A stretch of DNA of 64,000 nucleotides, taken from Tessaracoccus rhinocerotis. Its GTDB lineage: Bacteria > Actinomycetota > Actinomycetes > Propionibacteriales > Propionibacteriaceae. The DNA lies in NCBI RefSeq assembly GCF_007197885.1, contig NZ_VKKG01000002.1:496001-560000 (forward strand), read 5' to 3'. Position numbers and translations under genes: made by a program. A model generated the notes under the pieces. That model did no database searches. It saw only the letters and a program-made list of their open reading frames with translations, and was not told where the DNA came from. Positions 28,179 to 37,294 of the stretch are shown here, piece after piece (position 1 is the first letter of the stretch; each line of letters starts with the position of its first letter).

Positions 28179-28495
28179 TCGTCGTCCTCCACGACGCCCT
28201 GGATCACTTCGGAGGGGGGCAGGGCGATCCGGTCCTCGTCGACCTCCGGGGCCAGGGGCGGCGGCCGGTGGTCGGAGTTGTTGGCCATCAGCACGGCGAC
28301 CATCGGCAGGAACGCCGCCGCCAGCAGCGTCACCACCTTCCACCAGCCGGGGACGACCAGGAACGCGAAGAAGCACGCGGTCCTGATGCTCATCGTGATG
28401 AAGTAGCGACGTTCGCGCTCGTCCACGTCCAGCGTCCGGCTACGCGCAGCACTGGTGATGAGCTGCGAGTCCGAAGCGTGCCGTGAGAATGCCAT
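28175..28495 (-). CDS. DUF3099 family small membrane protein
   Basis: A 106-residue protein with two membrane spans (about 36-52 and 55-72) and an acidic C-terminal tail. The ITSAARSRTLDVDERERRYFITMSIRT segment is the DUF3099 hallmark. Function unknown; its place beside fabG is standard in Actinobacteria. ATG 28495; it heads DUF3099-SURF1-rlmA, with translational coupling to SURF1. Confidence 0.88.
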   Translation of the reverse strand: MAFSRHASDSQLITSAARSRTLDVDERERRYFITMSIRTACFFAFLVVPGWWKVVTLLAAAFLPMVAVLMANNSDHRPPPLAPEVDEDRIALPPSEVIQGVVEDDE

Positions 28496-28504
28496 GGTCT
28501 GTCC

Positions 28505-28510
28505 AGCATA
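28505..28510 (-). promoter_or_regulatory. -10 box of the DUF3099-SURF1 operon
   Basis: On the minus strand TATGCT ends nine bases before ATG 28495, giving a leaderless or nearly leaderless message. It is divergent from the fabG promoter 12 bases away. Confidence 0.5.
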
Positions 28511-28522
28511 TGCCCGTTGCGG

Positions 28523-28528
28523 TAGGTT
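28523..28528 (+). promoter_or_regulatory. -10 box, leaderless promoter of fabG
   Basis: TAGGTT ends six bases before GTG 28535, with no ribosome site. Confidence 0.65.
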
Positions 28529-28534
28529 GACGCC

Positions 28535-29245
28535 GTGGAAGAATCTCGCGTTGTCCTCGTAACCGGCGGCTCCAAGGGAATCGGCCGTGTGATCGCCGAA
28601 CGGTTCCGCGACGCTGGCCACCGCGTCGCGGCAACCTACCGTTCCGGGGGAGTGCCCGACGGCGTCCTCGGCCTGCAGTGCGACATCACCGACCAGGCCC
28701 AGGTGGACGCCGCCTTCGAGCAGGTCGAGTCCGAGCTCGGACCCGTGGAGGTCCTCGTCGCCAACGCCGGCGTCACGAAGGACACCCTCATCCTGCGAAT
28801 GAGCGACGAGGACTGGGACCAGGTGATCGACACCAACCTGACCGGCACCTTCCGCGTGGTGCGGCGCGCCGCCCGCCCCATGACGCGGGCCCGGTTCGGG
28901 CGCATCATAATGATCTCGTCGGTCGTGGGCTTCATCGGGTCCCCGGGGCAGTTGAACTACGCCGCCTCCAAGTCGGGGCTCGTGGGCATGGCCCGCAGCC
29001 TCACCCGCGAGCTCGGCAGCCGCAACGTCACCGCCAACGTGATCGCGCCCGGCTTCATCGAGACCGACATGACCGCCGTCCTGCCCGAGGAGACCATCAA
29101 GGGCTACAAGGCCCGTATCCCCTCGGGCCGGCTCGGCAGCTCCGACGACGTCGCCGCGGCGGCGCTCTTCCTCGCGGGCGACGGCGCGGGCTACATCTCC
29201 GGTGCCGTGCTGCCCGTCGACGGCGGCCTCGGCATGGGTCACTGA
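28535..29245 (+). CDS. fabG: 3-oxoacyl-[ACP] reductase FabG
   Basis: A 236-residue short-chain dehydrogenase reducing beta-ketoacyl-ACP in fatty acid synthesis. NADPH loop TGGSKGIG, NAG motif VANAGVT, catalytic Ser in MISSVVGFIG and Tyr-x3-Lys in NYAASKSG are intact. It is followed 16 bases later by fabI, the same pairing as mabA-inhA in mycobacteria. Confidence 0.94.
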   Translation: MEESRVVLVTGGSKGIGRVIAERFRDAGHRVAATYRSGGVPDGVLGLQCDITDQAQVDAAFEQVESELGPVEVLVANAGVTKDTLILRMSDEDWDQVIDTNLTGTFRVVRRAARPMTRARFGRIIMISSVVGFIGSPGQLNYAASKSGLVGMARSLTRELGSRNVTANVIAPGFIETDMTAVLPEETIKGYKARIPSGRLGSSDDVAAAALFLAGDGAGYISGAVLPVDGGLGMGH

Positions 29246-29261
29246 CAACCAGAAAGAAGAC

Positions 29262-30035
29262 ATGGGAATCCTCGAAGGCAAGAACGTCCTCGTCACCGGC
29301 GTGACGATGAACTCCTCCATCGCCTACGCGACCGCCGAGATCGCACAGCGGGAGGGGGCCAACGTCGTCGTGTCCGCCGCCGGGCGCGCCGTCAGCCTCG
29401 CGCGGCGCGTCGTGGCGCGCATGGAGCAGCCGCTGCCCCTGGTCGAGCTTGACGTGACAGACCCCGAACACCTCGCCAACCTGCCCGAGACCCTGGGCGA
29501 GCACCTCGAGGGCGGACTGGACGGCATCGTCCACTCCATCGCGTTCGCCGATCCCGCCAAGGCCCTCGGCGGCGCGTTCCTGTCCACGGACTGGGAGTCG
29601 GTCTCCAAGGCCATCGAGATCTCCGCCTACTCGCTGCAGAGCATCACCATGGCCGCGAAGCCGATGCTGAACACCGGCGCGAGCATCGTCGGCCTCACCT
29701 TCGACGCCCGTGTCTCGTGGCCGTCGTACGACTGGATGGGAGTGGCGAAGGCTGCGCTGGAGTCCACGTCGCGCTACCTGGCCCGCTACCTCGGCCCCGA
29801 CGGCATCCGCTCCAACCTGGTGGCGGCGGGCCCCATCGACACCATGGCGAAGAAGGCCATCCCGGGCTCCGCGGACTTCAACGCCATCTGGTCCGAGCGG
29901 GCGCCGCTGAAGTGGGACGCCACCGACGCCGTGCCCGCCGGCAAGGCGGTCGTCGCGCTGCTGTCCGACTGGTTCCCCGCCACCACCGGCGAGATGATCC
30001 ACGTCGACGGCGGGCTGCATTCCACCGGGGCCTGA
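29262..30035 (+). CDS. fabI: Enoyl-[ACP] reductase (FabI/InhA type)
   Basis: A 257-residue enoyl reductase of the SDR superfamily, completing the elongation cycle. The FabI-specific VTGVTMNSSIAYATAEIAQ dinucleotide loop, HSIAFADP and the catalytic Tyr-x6-Lys in SYDWMGVAKAALES are present. Length and sequence lie between FabI and mycobacterial InhA; a mycolic-acid role is not implied. ATG 29262 follows an AGAAAGAAG purine stretch. Confidence 0.93.
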   Translation: MGILEGKNVLVTGVTMNSSIAYATAEIAQREGANVVVSAAGRAVSLARRVVARMEQPLPLVELDVTDPEHLANLPETLGEHLEGGLDGIVHSIAFADPAKALGGAFLSTDWESVSKAIEISAYSLQSITMAAKPMLNTGASIVGLTFDARVSWPSYDWMGVAKAALESTSRYLARYLGPDGIRSNLVAAGPIDTMAKKAIPGSADFNAIWSERAPLKWDATDAVPAGKAVVALLSDWFPATTGEMIHVDGGLHSTGA

Positions 30036-30058
30036 CCACGCCCCACCCACCACCCCGG

Positions 30059-30064
30059 TAGGGT
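30059..30064 (+). promoter_or_regulatory. -10 box, leaderless promoter of the 30-kb ABC gene
   Basis: TAGGGT ends seven bases before ATG 30072; no ribosome site. Confidence 0.65.
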
Positions 30065-30071
30065 TGGTGGC

Positions 30072-30858
<787 letters not shown>

Positions 30859-30866
<8 letters not shown>

Positions 30867-31344
30867 CTTCCTTGCGTGGTTCAGGGACTTCGCGTGGGCC
30901 GGATGGGGCATCCTCGCGGTGGGCCTGGCCGCGCTCGAGATGCTCACCATGGACCTCACCCTGCTGATGCTGGCCTCCGGCGCACTGGCCGGTGGTCTCA
31001 CCGCGCTGGTGGTGCCCGGCCTGTGGTGGCTGCAGGTCATCGTCGCCGTCGTCGTGGCGGTGCTGACGCTGCTGTTGCTGCGTCCCACCCTGCTGGACCG
31101 GGTCCGCAACGCGCCGGGATACCGCTCGTCCCTCGAGAGCCTGGTGGGCTCGTCGGGCCGCGCCACCGCGCAGATCGACGCCCGTGGCGGCGAGGCCAAG
31201 GTCTCAGGGCAGGTCTGGGACGCCCGGTCCTTCGACCCTGACGTCACCATCGCAGAAGGCCACGAGATCGAGGTCTACGGTCTCGACGGCGTCACCCTCA
31301 TCGTCTATCCCGTGAGGCCGCAGGGCCAGCTCGGGAGCAACTGA
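30859..31344 (+). CDS. NfeD-like membrane protein
   Basis: A 161-residue protein with three hydrophobic spans (about 15-80) then a soluble OB-fold-like domain (SLVGSSGRATAQIDARGGEAKVSGQVWDARS), the NfeD layout. NfeD proteins work with SPFH/stomatin proteins in membrane microdomains, and an SPFH gene follows 14 bases later. It overlaps the ABC gene by 8 bases, suggesting one operon. Confidence 0.88.
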
Positions 31345-31358
31345 CAAACGGAGGAACA

Positions 31359-32534
31359 ATGGAGTTCATCGCAATCGGCATCGCCATCGTCGTGGTGCTG
31401 TTCCTGGTCATGATGCTGAAGATCGTCCGGCAGCAGCAGGTGGGGCTCGTCGAGAGGCTGGGCAAGTTCCGGCGTCGGCTGGACCCGGGGCCGCACCTGG
31501 TGATCCCGGTGTTCGACCGCATCGCCTACACGATGGACATGCGCGAGGAGGTGGTCCCGTTCCCGCCACAGGGCGTGATCACCGAGGACAACCTCATGGT
31601 CTCCATCGACTCGGTGATCTACTTCCAGATCGTCGATCCGGTGCGGGCCGCCTACGAGGCGCAGAACTACCACAACGCCATCGAGCAGCTCACCATGACG
31701 ACGCTGCGCAACATCATCGGCGGCATGGACCTCGAGGCGGCGCTCACCTCCCGCGAGGAGATCAACCAGAAGCTGCGGATGGTGCTCGACGAGGCCACGG
31801 GCAAGTGGGGGATCAAGGTCAACCGCGTCGAACTGCGCGCCATCGACCCGCCTCCCACCATCCGCGATGCCATGGAGAAGGGTGCCCGCGCCGAGCGGGA
31901 CAAGCGAGCCGCGATCCTGCTGGCCGAGGGCCAGCGGCAGTCGCAGATCCTGCAGGCCGGCGGTGACCGGGAGTCCGCCATCCTGCGGGCACAGGGCGAC
32001 CGCGAGGCGCAGGTGCTGCGGGCGCAGGCGGACCGGCAGGCGCAGATGCTGCGCGCCGAGGGCGAGGCACAGGCCATCACCACCGTCTTCGGGGCGATCC
32101 ACGCGGGCCAGCCCGACCAGGGTCTGCTGGCCTACCAGTACATGCAGATGCTGCCGCGACTGGCGTCGGGCGACTCCAACAAGATGTGGATCATTCCGAG
32201 CGAGTTGAACGACGCGCTCAAGGGACTCGGCCAGGTCTCGGGGGCCGACGACGTGCGCGACTACATCTCCAAGGTGGGCCAGAACTTCGAGGCCCCCGAA
32301 CGCATCGACGTGCAGGCCGAGATCGCTGCCCAGCGGGACCAGGACAAGGAACGGTCCAACGCCACGATGCAGCAGGCGATCGCCGAGGCGCAGGCGATGG
32401 AACAAAACCCGGTGGGTCGGCGGCCACGCGGCAACGGCCGGGCCGAGCTGGACCGGCCGCAGTCCGAGGCGCCCGTGGAACAGCCGGTCAGCGAGGTCCG
32501 GGACCCGGAGCCGGAGCCAGACGACCAGCGATGA
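31359..32534 (+). CDS. SPFH/band-7 (stomatin, QmcA-like) membrane protein
   Basis: A 391-residue protein with an N-terminal span (about 3-20), the SPFH domain (IVRQQQVGLVERLGKF to about residue 170) and a long helical region. Residues 178-243 consist of six 11-residue repeats beginning AERDK, AEGQR, AGGDR, AQGDR, AQADR and AEGEA, a right-handed coiled-coil pattern. The C-terminal 60 residues are charged and Pro-rich. With NfeD it probably forms an oligomeric membrane scaffold. The 3' end overlaps the convergent symporter gene by 47 bases. Confidence 0.92.
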   Translation: MEFIAIGIAIVVVLFLVMMLKIVRQQQVGLVERLGKFRRRLDPGPHLVIPVFDRIAYTMDMREEVVPFPPQGVITEDNLMVSIDSVIYFQIVDPVRAAYEAQNYHNAIEQLTMTTLRNIIGGMDLEAALTSREEINQKLRMVLDEATGKWGIKVNRVELRAIDPPPTIRDAMEKGARAERDKRAAILLAEGQRQSQILQAGGDRESAILRAQGDREAQVLRAQADRQAQMLRAEGEAQAITTVFGAIHAGQPDQGLLAYQYMQMLPRLASGDSNKMWIIPSELNDALKGLGQVSGADDVRDYISKVGQNFEAPERIDVQAEIAAQRDQDKERSNATMQQAIAEAQAMEQNPVGRRPRGNGRAELDRPQSEAPVEQPVSEVRDPEPEPDDQR

Positions 32535-33465
32535 CGGTGCAGGCCAGCAGCTGCAGTTGGTGGAACACCATCAGCGGCAGCACGATGAGGCCCACTTCCT
32601 GACCTGCGAACAGGACACTGGCCATCGGCACCCCGGTGGCCAGTGACTTCTTGGTGCCGCAGAACAGGATGGCGATCCGGTCGGCCCGGACGAAACGGAA
32701 CCAACCCCCCAGCTGCCAGGTGAGCCAGAGCATGGCTCCGAGCAGCAGCACCGACAGCCCCGCCATCACCAGTAGATCCGTGAACGGCAGGTCCCGCCAG
32801 CTGCCCTGCGCGAAGAAGTCGGAGAAGGCGCTGTAGACCACCAGGCAGATCACGCCCTGGTCCCAGTACTTGATCCTCCTCGCGTGCGCCGCCATGAACC
32901 GTGCGGTCCAGCGTCGCGACAGCTGGCCCAGCACGAACGGCAGCAGCAACTGGACAAGTACGCCCACGAACTGTTCCAGGCCGACGCCACCGGATCCCGT
33001 GGCGGGCAGCAGCAGGACGACCAGCAGGGGGGTGAGGACCACTCCGAGCAGGTTCGACGCCGTCGCGGAGACCATGGCGCCGGGCACGTTGCCACCCGCG
33101 AGCGAGGTGAACGTGATCGATGACTGCACCGTCGACGGCACGAGGCACAGGAATGCCAGGCCGAGCCTGGTGGCGGGCCCGACCACGCCGTCGGGCAGGG
33201 CCAGGAAACCGATCGCCACGAGCGGGAACACTACGAAGGTGCAGGCCAGGATCAGCAGGTGCAGCCTCCAGTGCCGCAGTCCCGCGACCGCCTCGTGGAC
33301 GGACAGCTTGGCCCCGTAGCCGAAGAACAGCACGAAGATGGCCACCTTCGTGGCCCAGTCGACCACCACGGCGGCGTCCCCGGTGGCGGGGAGCAGGAAG
33401 GCCAGCAACGCGGAGGCGAGGATCAGCAGCAGGAACGGGTCGATCCGCGACCGGGAGGAAGCCAT
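32488..33465 (-). CDS. Bile acid:sodium symporter (SBF-like) family transporter
   Basis: A 325-residue protein with nine or ten membrane spans, matching the SBF-like family: FGYGAKLSVHEAVAGLRHW after span 2, CLVPSTVQSSITFTSLAGGN in span 4, and LFCGTKKSLATGVPMASVLF. The natural substrate is unknown; relatives move organic anions. ATG 33465 is chosen because minus-strand TACGTT lies seven bases upstream. It overlaps the SPFH gene tail to tail by 47 bases. Confidence 0.85.
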   Translation of the reverse strand: MASSRSRIDPFLLLILASALLAFLLPATGDAAVVVDWATKVAIFVLFFGYGAKLSVHEAVAGLRHWRLHLLILACTFVVFPLVAIGFLALPDGVVGPATRLGLAFLCLVPSTVQSSITFTSLAGGNVPGAMVSATASNLLGVVLTPLLVVLLLPATGSGGVGLEQFVGVLVQLLLPFVLGQLSRRWTARFMAAHARRIKYWDQGVICLVVYSAFSDFFAQGSWRDLPFTDLLVMAGLSVLLLGAMLWLTWQLGGWFRFVRADRIAILFCGTKKSLATGVPMASVLFAGQEVGLIVLPLMVFHQLQLLACTVIAGRLAPAPGPGPR

Positions 33466-33472
33466 GTGAGCA

Positions 33473-33478
33473 AACGTA
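33473..33478 (-). promoter_or_regulatory. -10 box, leaderless promoter of the SBF-like transporter gene
   Basis: Minus-strand TACGTT ends seven bases before ATG 33465; no ribosome site. Confidence 0.55.
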
Positions 33479-33537
33479 CCGGCCACGTGCCCCCGGACGC
33501 GCGCCCGGCGCGGTGGTTGCGCCCGCTCGCCGGGCAC

Positions 33538-33543
33538 TACCGT
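33538..33543 (+). promoter_or_regulatory. -10 box upstream of the SpoU methyltransferase gene
   Basis: TACCGT ends seven bases before ATG 33551, the spacing of the leaderless promoters here. That ATG opens a 13-codon frame, not the methyltransferase frame (see 33551-33592). Confidence 0.5.
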
Positions 33544-33550
33544 TGGGACC

Positions 33551-33592
33551 ATGAACGATCGCCCCCCACACCGTGACGTCCATGCTCGTTGA
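33551..33592 (+). CDS. 13-codon upstream frame overlapping the SpoU methyltransferase start
   Basis: ATG 33551 opens MNDRPPHRDVHAR and stops at 33590-33592, 20 bases inside the methyltransferase gene. It lies at the correct distance from a -10 box for leaderless translation, and the downstream gene has no ribosome site. It could be a coupling leader peptide. Alternatively the run of six C (33562-33567) carries a one-base error or polymorphism: with five C the frame joins the methyltransferase. Confidence 0.35.
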   Translation: MNDRPPHRDVHAR

Positions 33593-34367
33593 GGTCACCG
33601 ACGCCGCCGACCCCCGACTGGGCGACTACGTCTCGCTGCGGGACTCCAAGCTGCGGCGCAACCTGGAGCAGGCCGAGGGCCTGTTCATAGCCGAGGGCGA
33701 GAAGATCATCCGCCGGGCGGCGGAGGCTGGTGCCCGGCCGCGCTCGTTCCTGCTGCAGGAGCGGTGGCTGGCCGGGCTCGACGACGTGCTCGCCGGCCAT
33801 GCCGACGTCCCCTGCTACGTCGTGAGTGCCGAGCTCGCCGAGCGGGTCAGCGGCTTCCACGTCCACCGTGGCGCGCTGGCCTCCTACGTCCGCCCGCCCG
33901 AGGCGCCGTGGGAGCAACTGCTGGGGGCCAAGCGTCTGGTGGTGTGCGAGGACATCGTGGACCACACCAACATCGGCTCCATCCTGCGGGTGGCGGCCGC
34001 GCTCGGCTGGGGCGGTGTCGTCGTCTCCGCCACTTGCGCGGACCCCCTGTACCGAAGGGCCGTGAAGTCCTCGATGGGGGCGTCGCTCCAGCTGCCCTGG
34101 CGCCGGATGGCCGACGACGACGAGCTGCAGCTGCTGCGCGCGGCGGGCTTCACCCTGGTGGCGGCCACCCTCACGCCCGGCTCCGTCGCCCTCGACGAGT
34201 ACCGACCCGAGGGGAGGGTCGCGCTCCTGCTGGGCAACGAGGGCCACGGCCTGAGCCGTCGCTGGCAGGAGGCCGCCGACGTCGCGGTCACGATCCCGAT
34301 GGCAGAGGGCATCGACTCCCTGAACGTCGCCACCGCCGCCGCGGTCATGGCCTACGTGCTGCGCTGA
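33573..34367 (+). CDS. SpoU/TrmH-family RNA 2'-O-methyltransferase
   Basis: A 264-residue SPOUT methyltransferase. The N-terminal L30e-like substrate-binding part (LFIAEGEKIIRRA) is followed by the catalytic knot: VVCEDIVDHTNIGSILRVA, LLLGNEGHGLSRRW and IPMAEGIDSLNVATAAAVMAY. It methylates a 23S rRNA or tRNA ribose; the target is unknown. The start is uncertain: GTG 33573 or ATG 33582, neither with a ribosome site; the 13-codon frame upstream may provide coupling or the true start. Confidence 0.88.
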   Translation: MTSMLVEVTDAADPRLGDYVSLRDSKLRRNLEQAEGLFIAEGEKIIRRAAEAGARPRSFLLQERWLAGLDDVLAGHADVPCYVVSAELAERVSGFHVHRGALASYVRPPEAPWEQLLGAKRLVVCEDIVDHTNIGSILRVAAALGWGGVVVSATCADPLYRRAVKSSMGASLQLPWRRMADDDELQLLRAAGFTLVAATLTPGSVALDEYRPEGRVALLLGNEGHGLSRRWQEAADVAVTIPMAEGIDSLNVATAAAVMAYVLR

Positions 34368-34384
34368 CCCTCGCCAAGACGCGA

Positions 34385-34424
34385 ACGAGCCCCGAAGGGT
34401 CTGTGAGGACCCTTCGGGGCTCGT
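34385..34424. terminator. Bidirectional terminator
   Basis: Perfect 17-bp stem ACGAGCCCCGAAGGGTC (34385-34401) / GACCCTTCGGGGCTCGT (34408-34424), loop of six. It separates the SpoU methyltransferase (+) from the DNase gene (-). Confidence 0.85.
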
Positions 34425-34442
34425 GGCTCTCGAGCGACCGCG

Positions 34443-34835
34443 TCAGCTGAAGCGGACGATGTTGTTGAAGACCTCCTTGGTCACGGTGCGGTAGGTGTTG
34501 CCGTTGCGTTCGATGACCGTGGCGGTCACGTAGCTGCGGCAGCCGTTGCCGCCCACGGCGGGGGTGTCGCACTCGGTGCGCCACTGCCTGCCGTCGGCTG
34601 CGGTCCAGCGTCCGGTGTGGCCCAGGGGGTTGTCGGCCCAGGCGCTGCGGGGTGAGCCGAGGTAGGTGAGGTTGTTGAAGGTCCAGCCGTTGTGCTGGTA
34701 GTAGGCGCCGTTCCAGGTGCCGATGGTGGTGCCCCAGATGTAGGTGAAGCAGCGCACGGTGATCGAGTAGGGCTCGCACACCGTCATCCAGCGGCGTCCG
34801 TTGACGTCGTGGAAACCGGGTGTCTCGTAGAGGTC
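34443..34835 (-). repeat. Left copy of a 393-bp inverted repeat
   Basis: This 3' end of the DNase gene matches 42435-42827 (3' end of the lyase gene) in inverted orientation, with three mismatches counted by eye over 393 bases (about 99 %). Similarity drops in the acidic linker just upstream and stops at the stop codon. It encodes the shared C-terminal domain. Confidence 0.92.
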
Positions 34836-37178
34836 CCCCTCGGGCTCCTCCGTGGGCTCCTCCGACGGCTCCTCGGTGGGCTCCTCGGTCGGCTCGGTCG
34901 TCTCGCCCAGCTGCAGGCCGATGATCACGGGGTCGTGGTCCGATGAGCGGTAGGGGTCTGCCGCCCAGAGAGCGTCCTCGTTGTCGGCCTTGAACTCCAT
35001 GGAGTAGTCGAACAGGTCCGACTCGTCGGAGTTGATGTGCCACGACGAGGTGCCGACGACGTCTGCCGCTGCGGCCTCGTTCGCGAGGCCGTAGTCGAGG
35101 TAGCCGAGCTGGCCGTCGAAGACGTAGGAGTACGCCTCGTCGCCGTTGAACCGCTTCTCGAGGTCGGTGTAGCCGGCCTCGACGAACACGTCGATCGGGT
35201 CCTCGTAGTCATAGGAGTTCAGGTCGCCCATGACGATGGTGCGGCTGGAACCCTGGCCGGTGGGGTCGGTCGCCAGCCACTCCACGATGTCCTGCGCGGC
35301 CTCCACCCTGGTGAGGTTGCAGTTGCCGGAGCCATCGCCGGTGTCCGGATCCTCCGGCAGGCAGTCAGAACCCTTCGACTTGAGGTGGTTGACGTTGAGG
35401 CTCACCAGTTCGCCGGAGGCGATGTGGCGGAACGTCTGGAGCAGGCTCGGCCGGTTCTTGCCGTCGTTGAAGTCGAGCGCCTCGAAGTCGCCGACCGGCT
35501 CCGCAGTGGCGGTCTTGTAGATGATGGCCTGGAAGATCTCGTCGGTGCCCACGACCCCGGTGTCGATGAAGTCGTAGGTGCCGGCGCCGACCTCGGCGTT
35601 CAGCCCGGCGACGAGGTGCGCGACCGCCGTCGGTGCGTTGTTCTCGATCTCCATCAGCCCGACGACGTCGGCATCGATCTCCGCGAGGGCCGCGACGATC
35701 TTGGCCTGCTGGCGCTCCAGCTCGGTGGAGGTGACGGCCCCGCGCTCGTTCAGCGTCGTGAAGTAGTTGAGCACGTTGAAGGAGGTGATCTTGAAGTCGC
35801 CGCCGACCTCGGGGACCGCCGGACGCTCGTTGACGGCCGTGTAGTCGGCCCCCTGCGTCGGCTGGACCTTGTAGGTGTTGTTGCGGTAGCTCATGATGCC
35901 GGTCAGGTTGGTCACCTTGTCGCCGCCGCGGAAGTAGTTGTCGCGGGCGAACGGCTCACCGTTGGGGTGGATGGCGGGGGAGACGTTCTGGGAGTTGAAG
36001 CCGTCGTCGGCGATCACGCGGTTCGCCGCGTTCTGCGCCGCGATCGCCTGGGCCGCCGGGCCGGGCTCGGCGACCCCGGTGGGGGTCCACTGCCGGTCGA
36101 GACCGTAGACGATCTCCCCGAAGCGGTCGAAGTTGAAGAACTCGAGGATCGTCAGGTCCTGCGGGAATGTCACGTACATGCCCTCGTAGCTCTCGAAGTC
36201 ACCCACCGGGACGGTGAGTTCGGTGGCTGCGATCGGGTCACCCGCGGCGGCGAGCACCGTCACCGAGGTGGGGTTGAGCTGCGTCTGGCCGAAGGCCTCC
36301 ACTACCGTTCCCGCGATGCGGACCTGCTCGCCGACGGCGCGTGGCTCGGCGTCCGGGGCGTAGACGAACAGGCCGTCGCTGGTGGCGTCGTCGCCGTCGC
36401 CCTCGTCCTGGACGTAGTAGCCGTTGAACTGGCCGTTGCCCTGGAAGGTGGCGGTCACCCAGGCGTCGATCGTGACGGCCTGGTTGACGTACGGGCTCGT
36501 GTCCGTGCTGCCCTGGATCTCGCCGATCGTCAGGTCGCCCGGCTGCGGCGTCTCCGACGGCTCCTCGGTGGGCTGCGGCTCGACCAGCGGGTCGCACTGG
36601 AACGTGCCGAGCGTGGTCGCGTCATTCTGTGGCGAGGCCTCGAAGTCGACTGAGGGGTCGTAGGCGTCGGACGGGTCGTTGTCGACCGTGCAGGCCTTCT
36701 TCGTGAGGGTCATCTCGCTGGTGGCGACCTCGTTGGCGGACCAGTTCGTACCCGGGTCGACGCCGAGTTGGCCGATCGAGTCCAGTACGGCGCCGCCTCT
36801 GCTCAGCACGAGGGTGTCGTCACCGTTGTAGTTCGCGACCGCGTGCGTCGTGTCCCCGGCGGGCACGAGGGCCCACTGGGAGTTGGTGACCAAATAGTGC
36901 CCGCCGGAGGCAACACTGCCACTCAGCGCCAAGGTCGACTGGGGGCTGGTGCCGCCGTTGGAGTACAGGGTGAGCGAGTAGCCGCTCAGGTCCAGTTCGG
37001 CTGTCGTGGGGTTGTAGAGCTCCACCGCCTTGTTGTTGCTGCTGCCCTCGACGTAGACGCTGATCATCAGGTCTGCCGCCGGCGCCGCCTGGGCGGGCGA
37101 CACGGCCAGGGCGCCGAGGCCGGCCAGCGTCGTTGCGGCCGCCGCGGAGAGCGCGGCGATGCGACTGCGAAGTTTCAT
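34443..37178 (-). CDS. Secreted ExeM/NucH-type nuclease with lamin-tail domain and shared C-terminal domain
   Basis: A 911-residue extracellular protein. A signal peptide (about 1-33, ending SPAQA-AP) precedes a lamin-tail domain (about 35-160), an acidic Pro-rich linker, an OB-fold nucleic-acid-binding domain (about 205-325) and an endonuclease/exonuclease/phosphatase domain (about 463-758) with SFNVLNYF, MEIEN, NHLKSKG, MGDLNSY and SSDHDPV, the metal and catalytic motifs of ExeM/NucH DNases. A TEEP-repeat linker leads to the 131-residue GRRW/FNN double repeat (781-911). It probably degrades extracellular DNA for nutrient or biofilm use. ATG 37178 follows AGGAGAAGG; a minus-strand TAGGGT near 37214 may be the -10. 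No LPxTG or other sorting signal is present. Confidence 0.93.
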   Translation of the reverse strand: MKLRSRIAALSAAAATTLAGLGALAVSPAQAAPAADLMISVYVEGSSNNKAVELYNPTTAELDLSGYSLTLYSNGGTSPQSTLALSGSVASGGHYLVTNSQWALVPAGDTTHAVANYNGDDTLVLSRGGAVLDSIGQLGVDPGTNWSANEVATSEMTLTKKACTVDNDPSDAYDPSVDFEASPQNDATTLGTFQCDPLVEPQPTEEPSETPQPGDLTIGEIQGSTDTSPYVNQAVTIDAWVTATFQGNGQFNGYYVQDEGDGDDATSDGLFVYAPDAEPRAVGEQVRIAGTVVEAFGQTQLNPTSVTVLAAAGDPIAATELTVPVGDFESYEGMYVTFPQDLTILEFFNFDRFGEIVYGLDRQWTPTGVAEPGPAAQAIAAQNAANRVIADDGFNSQNVSPAIHPNGEPFARDNYFRGGDKVTNLTGIMSYRNNTYKVQPTQGADYTAVNERPAVPEVGGDFKITSFNVLNYFTTLNERGAVTSTELERQQAKIVAALAEIDADVVGLMEIENNAPTAVAHLVAGLNAEVGAGTYDFIDTGVVGTDEIFQAIIYKTATAEPVGDFEALDFNDGKNRPSLLQTFRHIASGELVSLNVNHLKSKGSDCLPEDPDTGDGSGNCNLTRVEAAQDIVEWLATDPTGQGSSRTIVMGDLNSYDYEDPIDVFVEAGYTDLEKRFNGDEAYSYVFDGQLGYLDYGLANEAAAADVVGTSSWHINSDESDLFDYSMEFKADNEDALWAADPYRSSDHDPVIIGLQLGETTEPTEEPTEEPSEEPTEEPEGDLYETPGFHDVNGRRWMTVCEPYSITVRCFTYIWGTTIGTWNGAYYQHNGWTFNNLTYLGSPRSAWADNPLGHTGRWTAADGRQWRTECDTPAVGGNGCRSYVTATVIERNGNTYRTVTKEVFNNIVRFS

Positions 37179-37294
37179 GGAACACCTTCTCCTAGGGATC
37201 TGTCGCGACCCTACGGAGCCGCGGTTAATTCTGGGTCCAGAGAAGGTGAACGCTACCTTTCGGAGGGGGGTTCGTCAGGTGAACGTGGGGAACG

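Noticed and set aside
29262-30035. FabI/InhA-like enzyme as evidence for mycolic acids
   Set aside because: fabG-fabI pairs occur in many Actinobacteria without mycolates; no FAS-II mycolate genes are present here.
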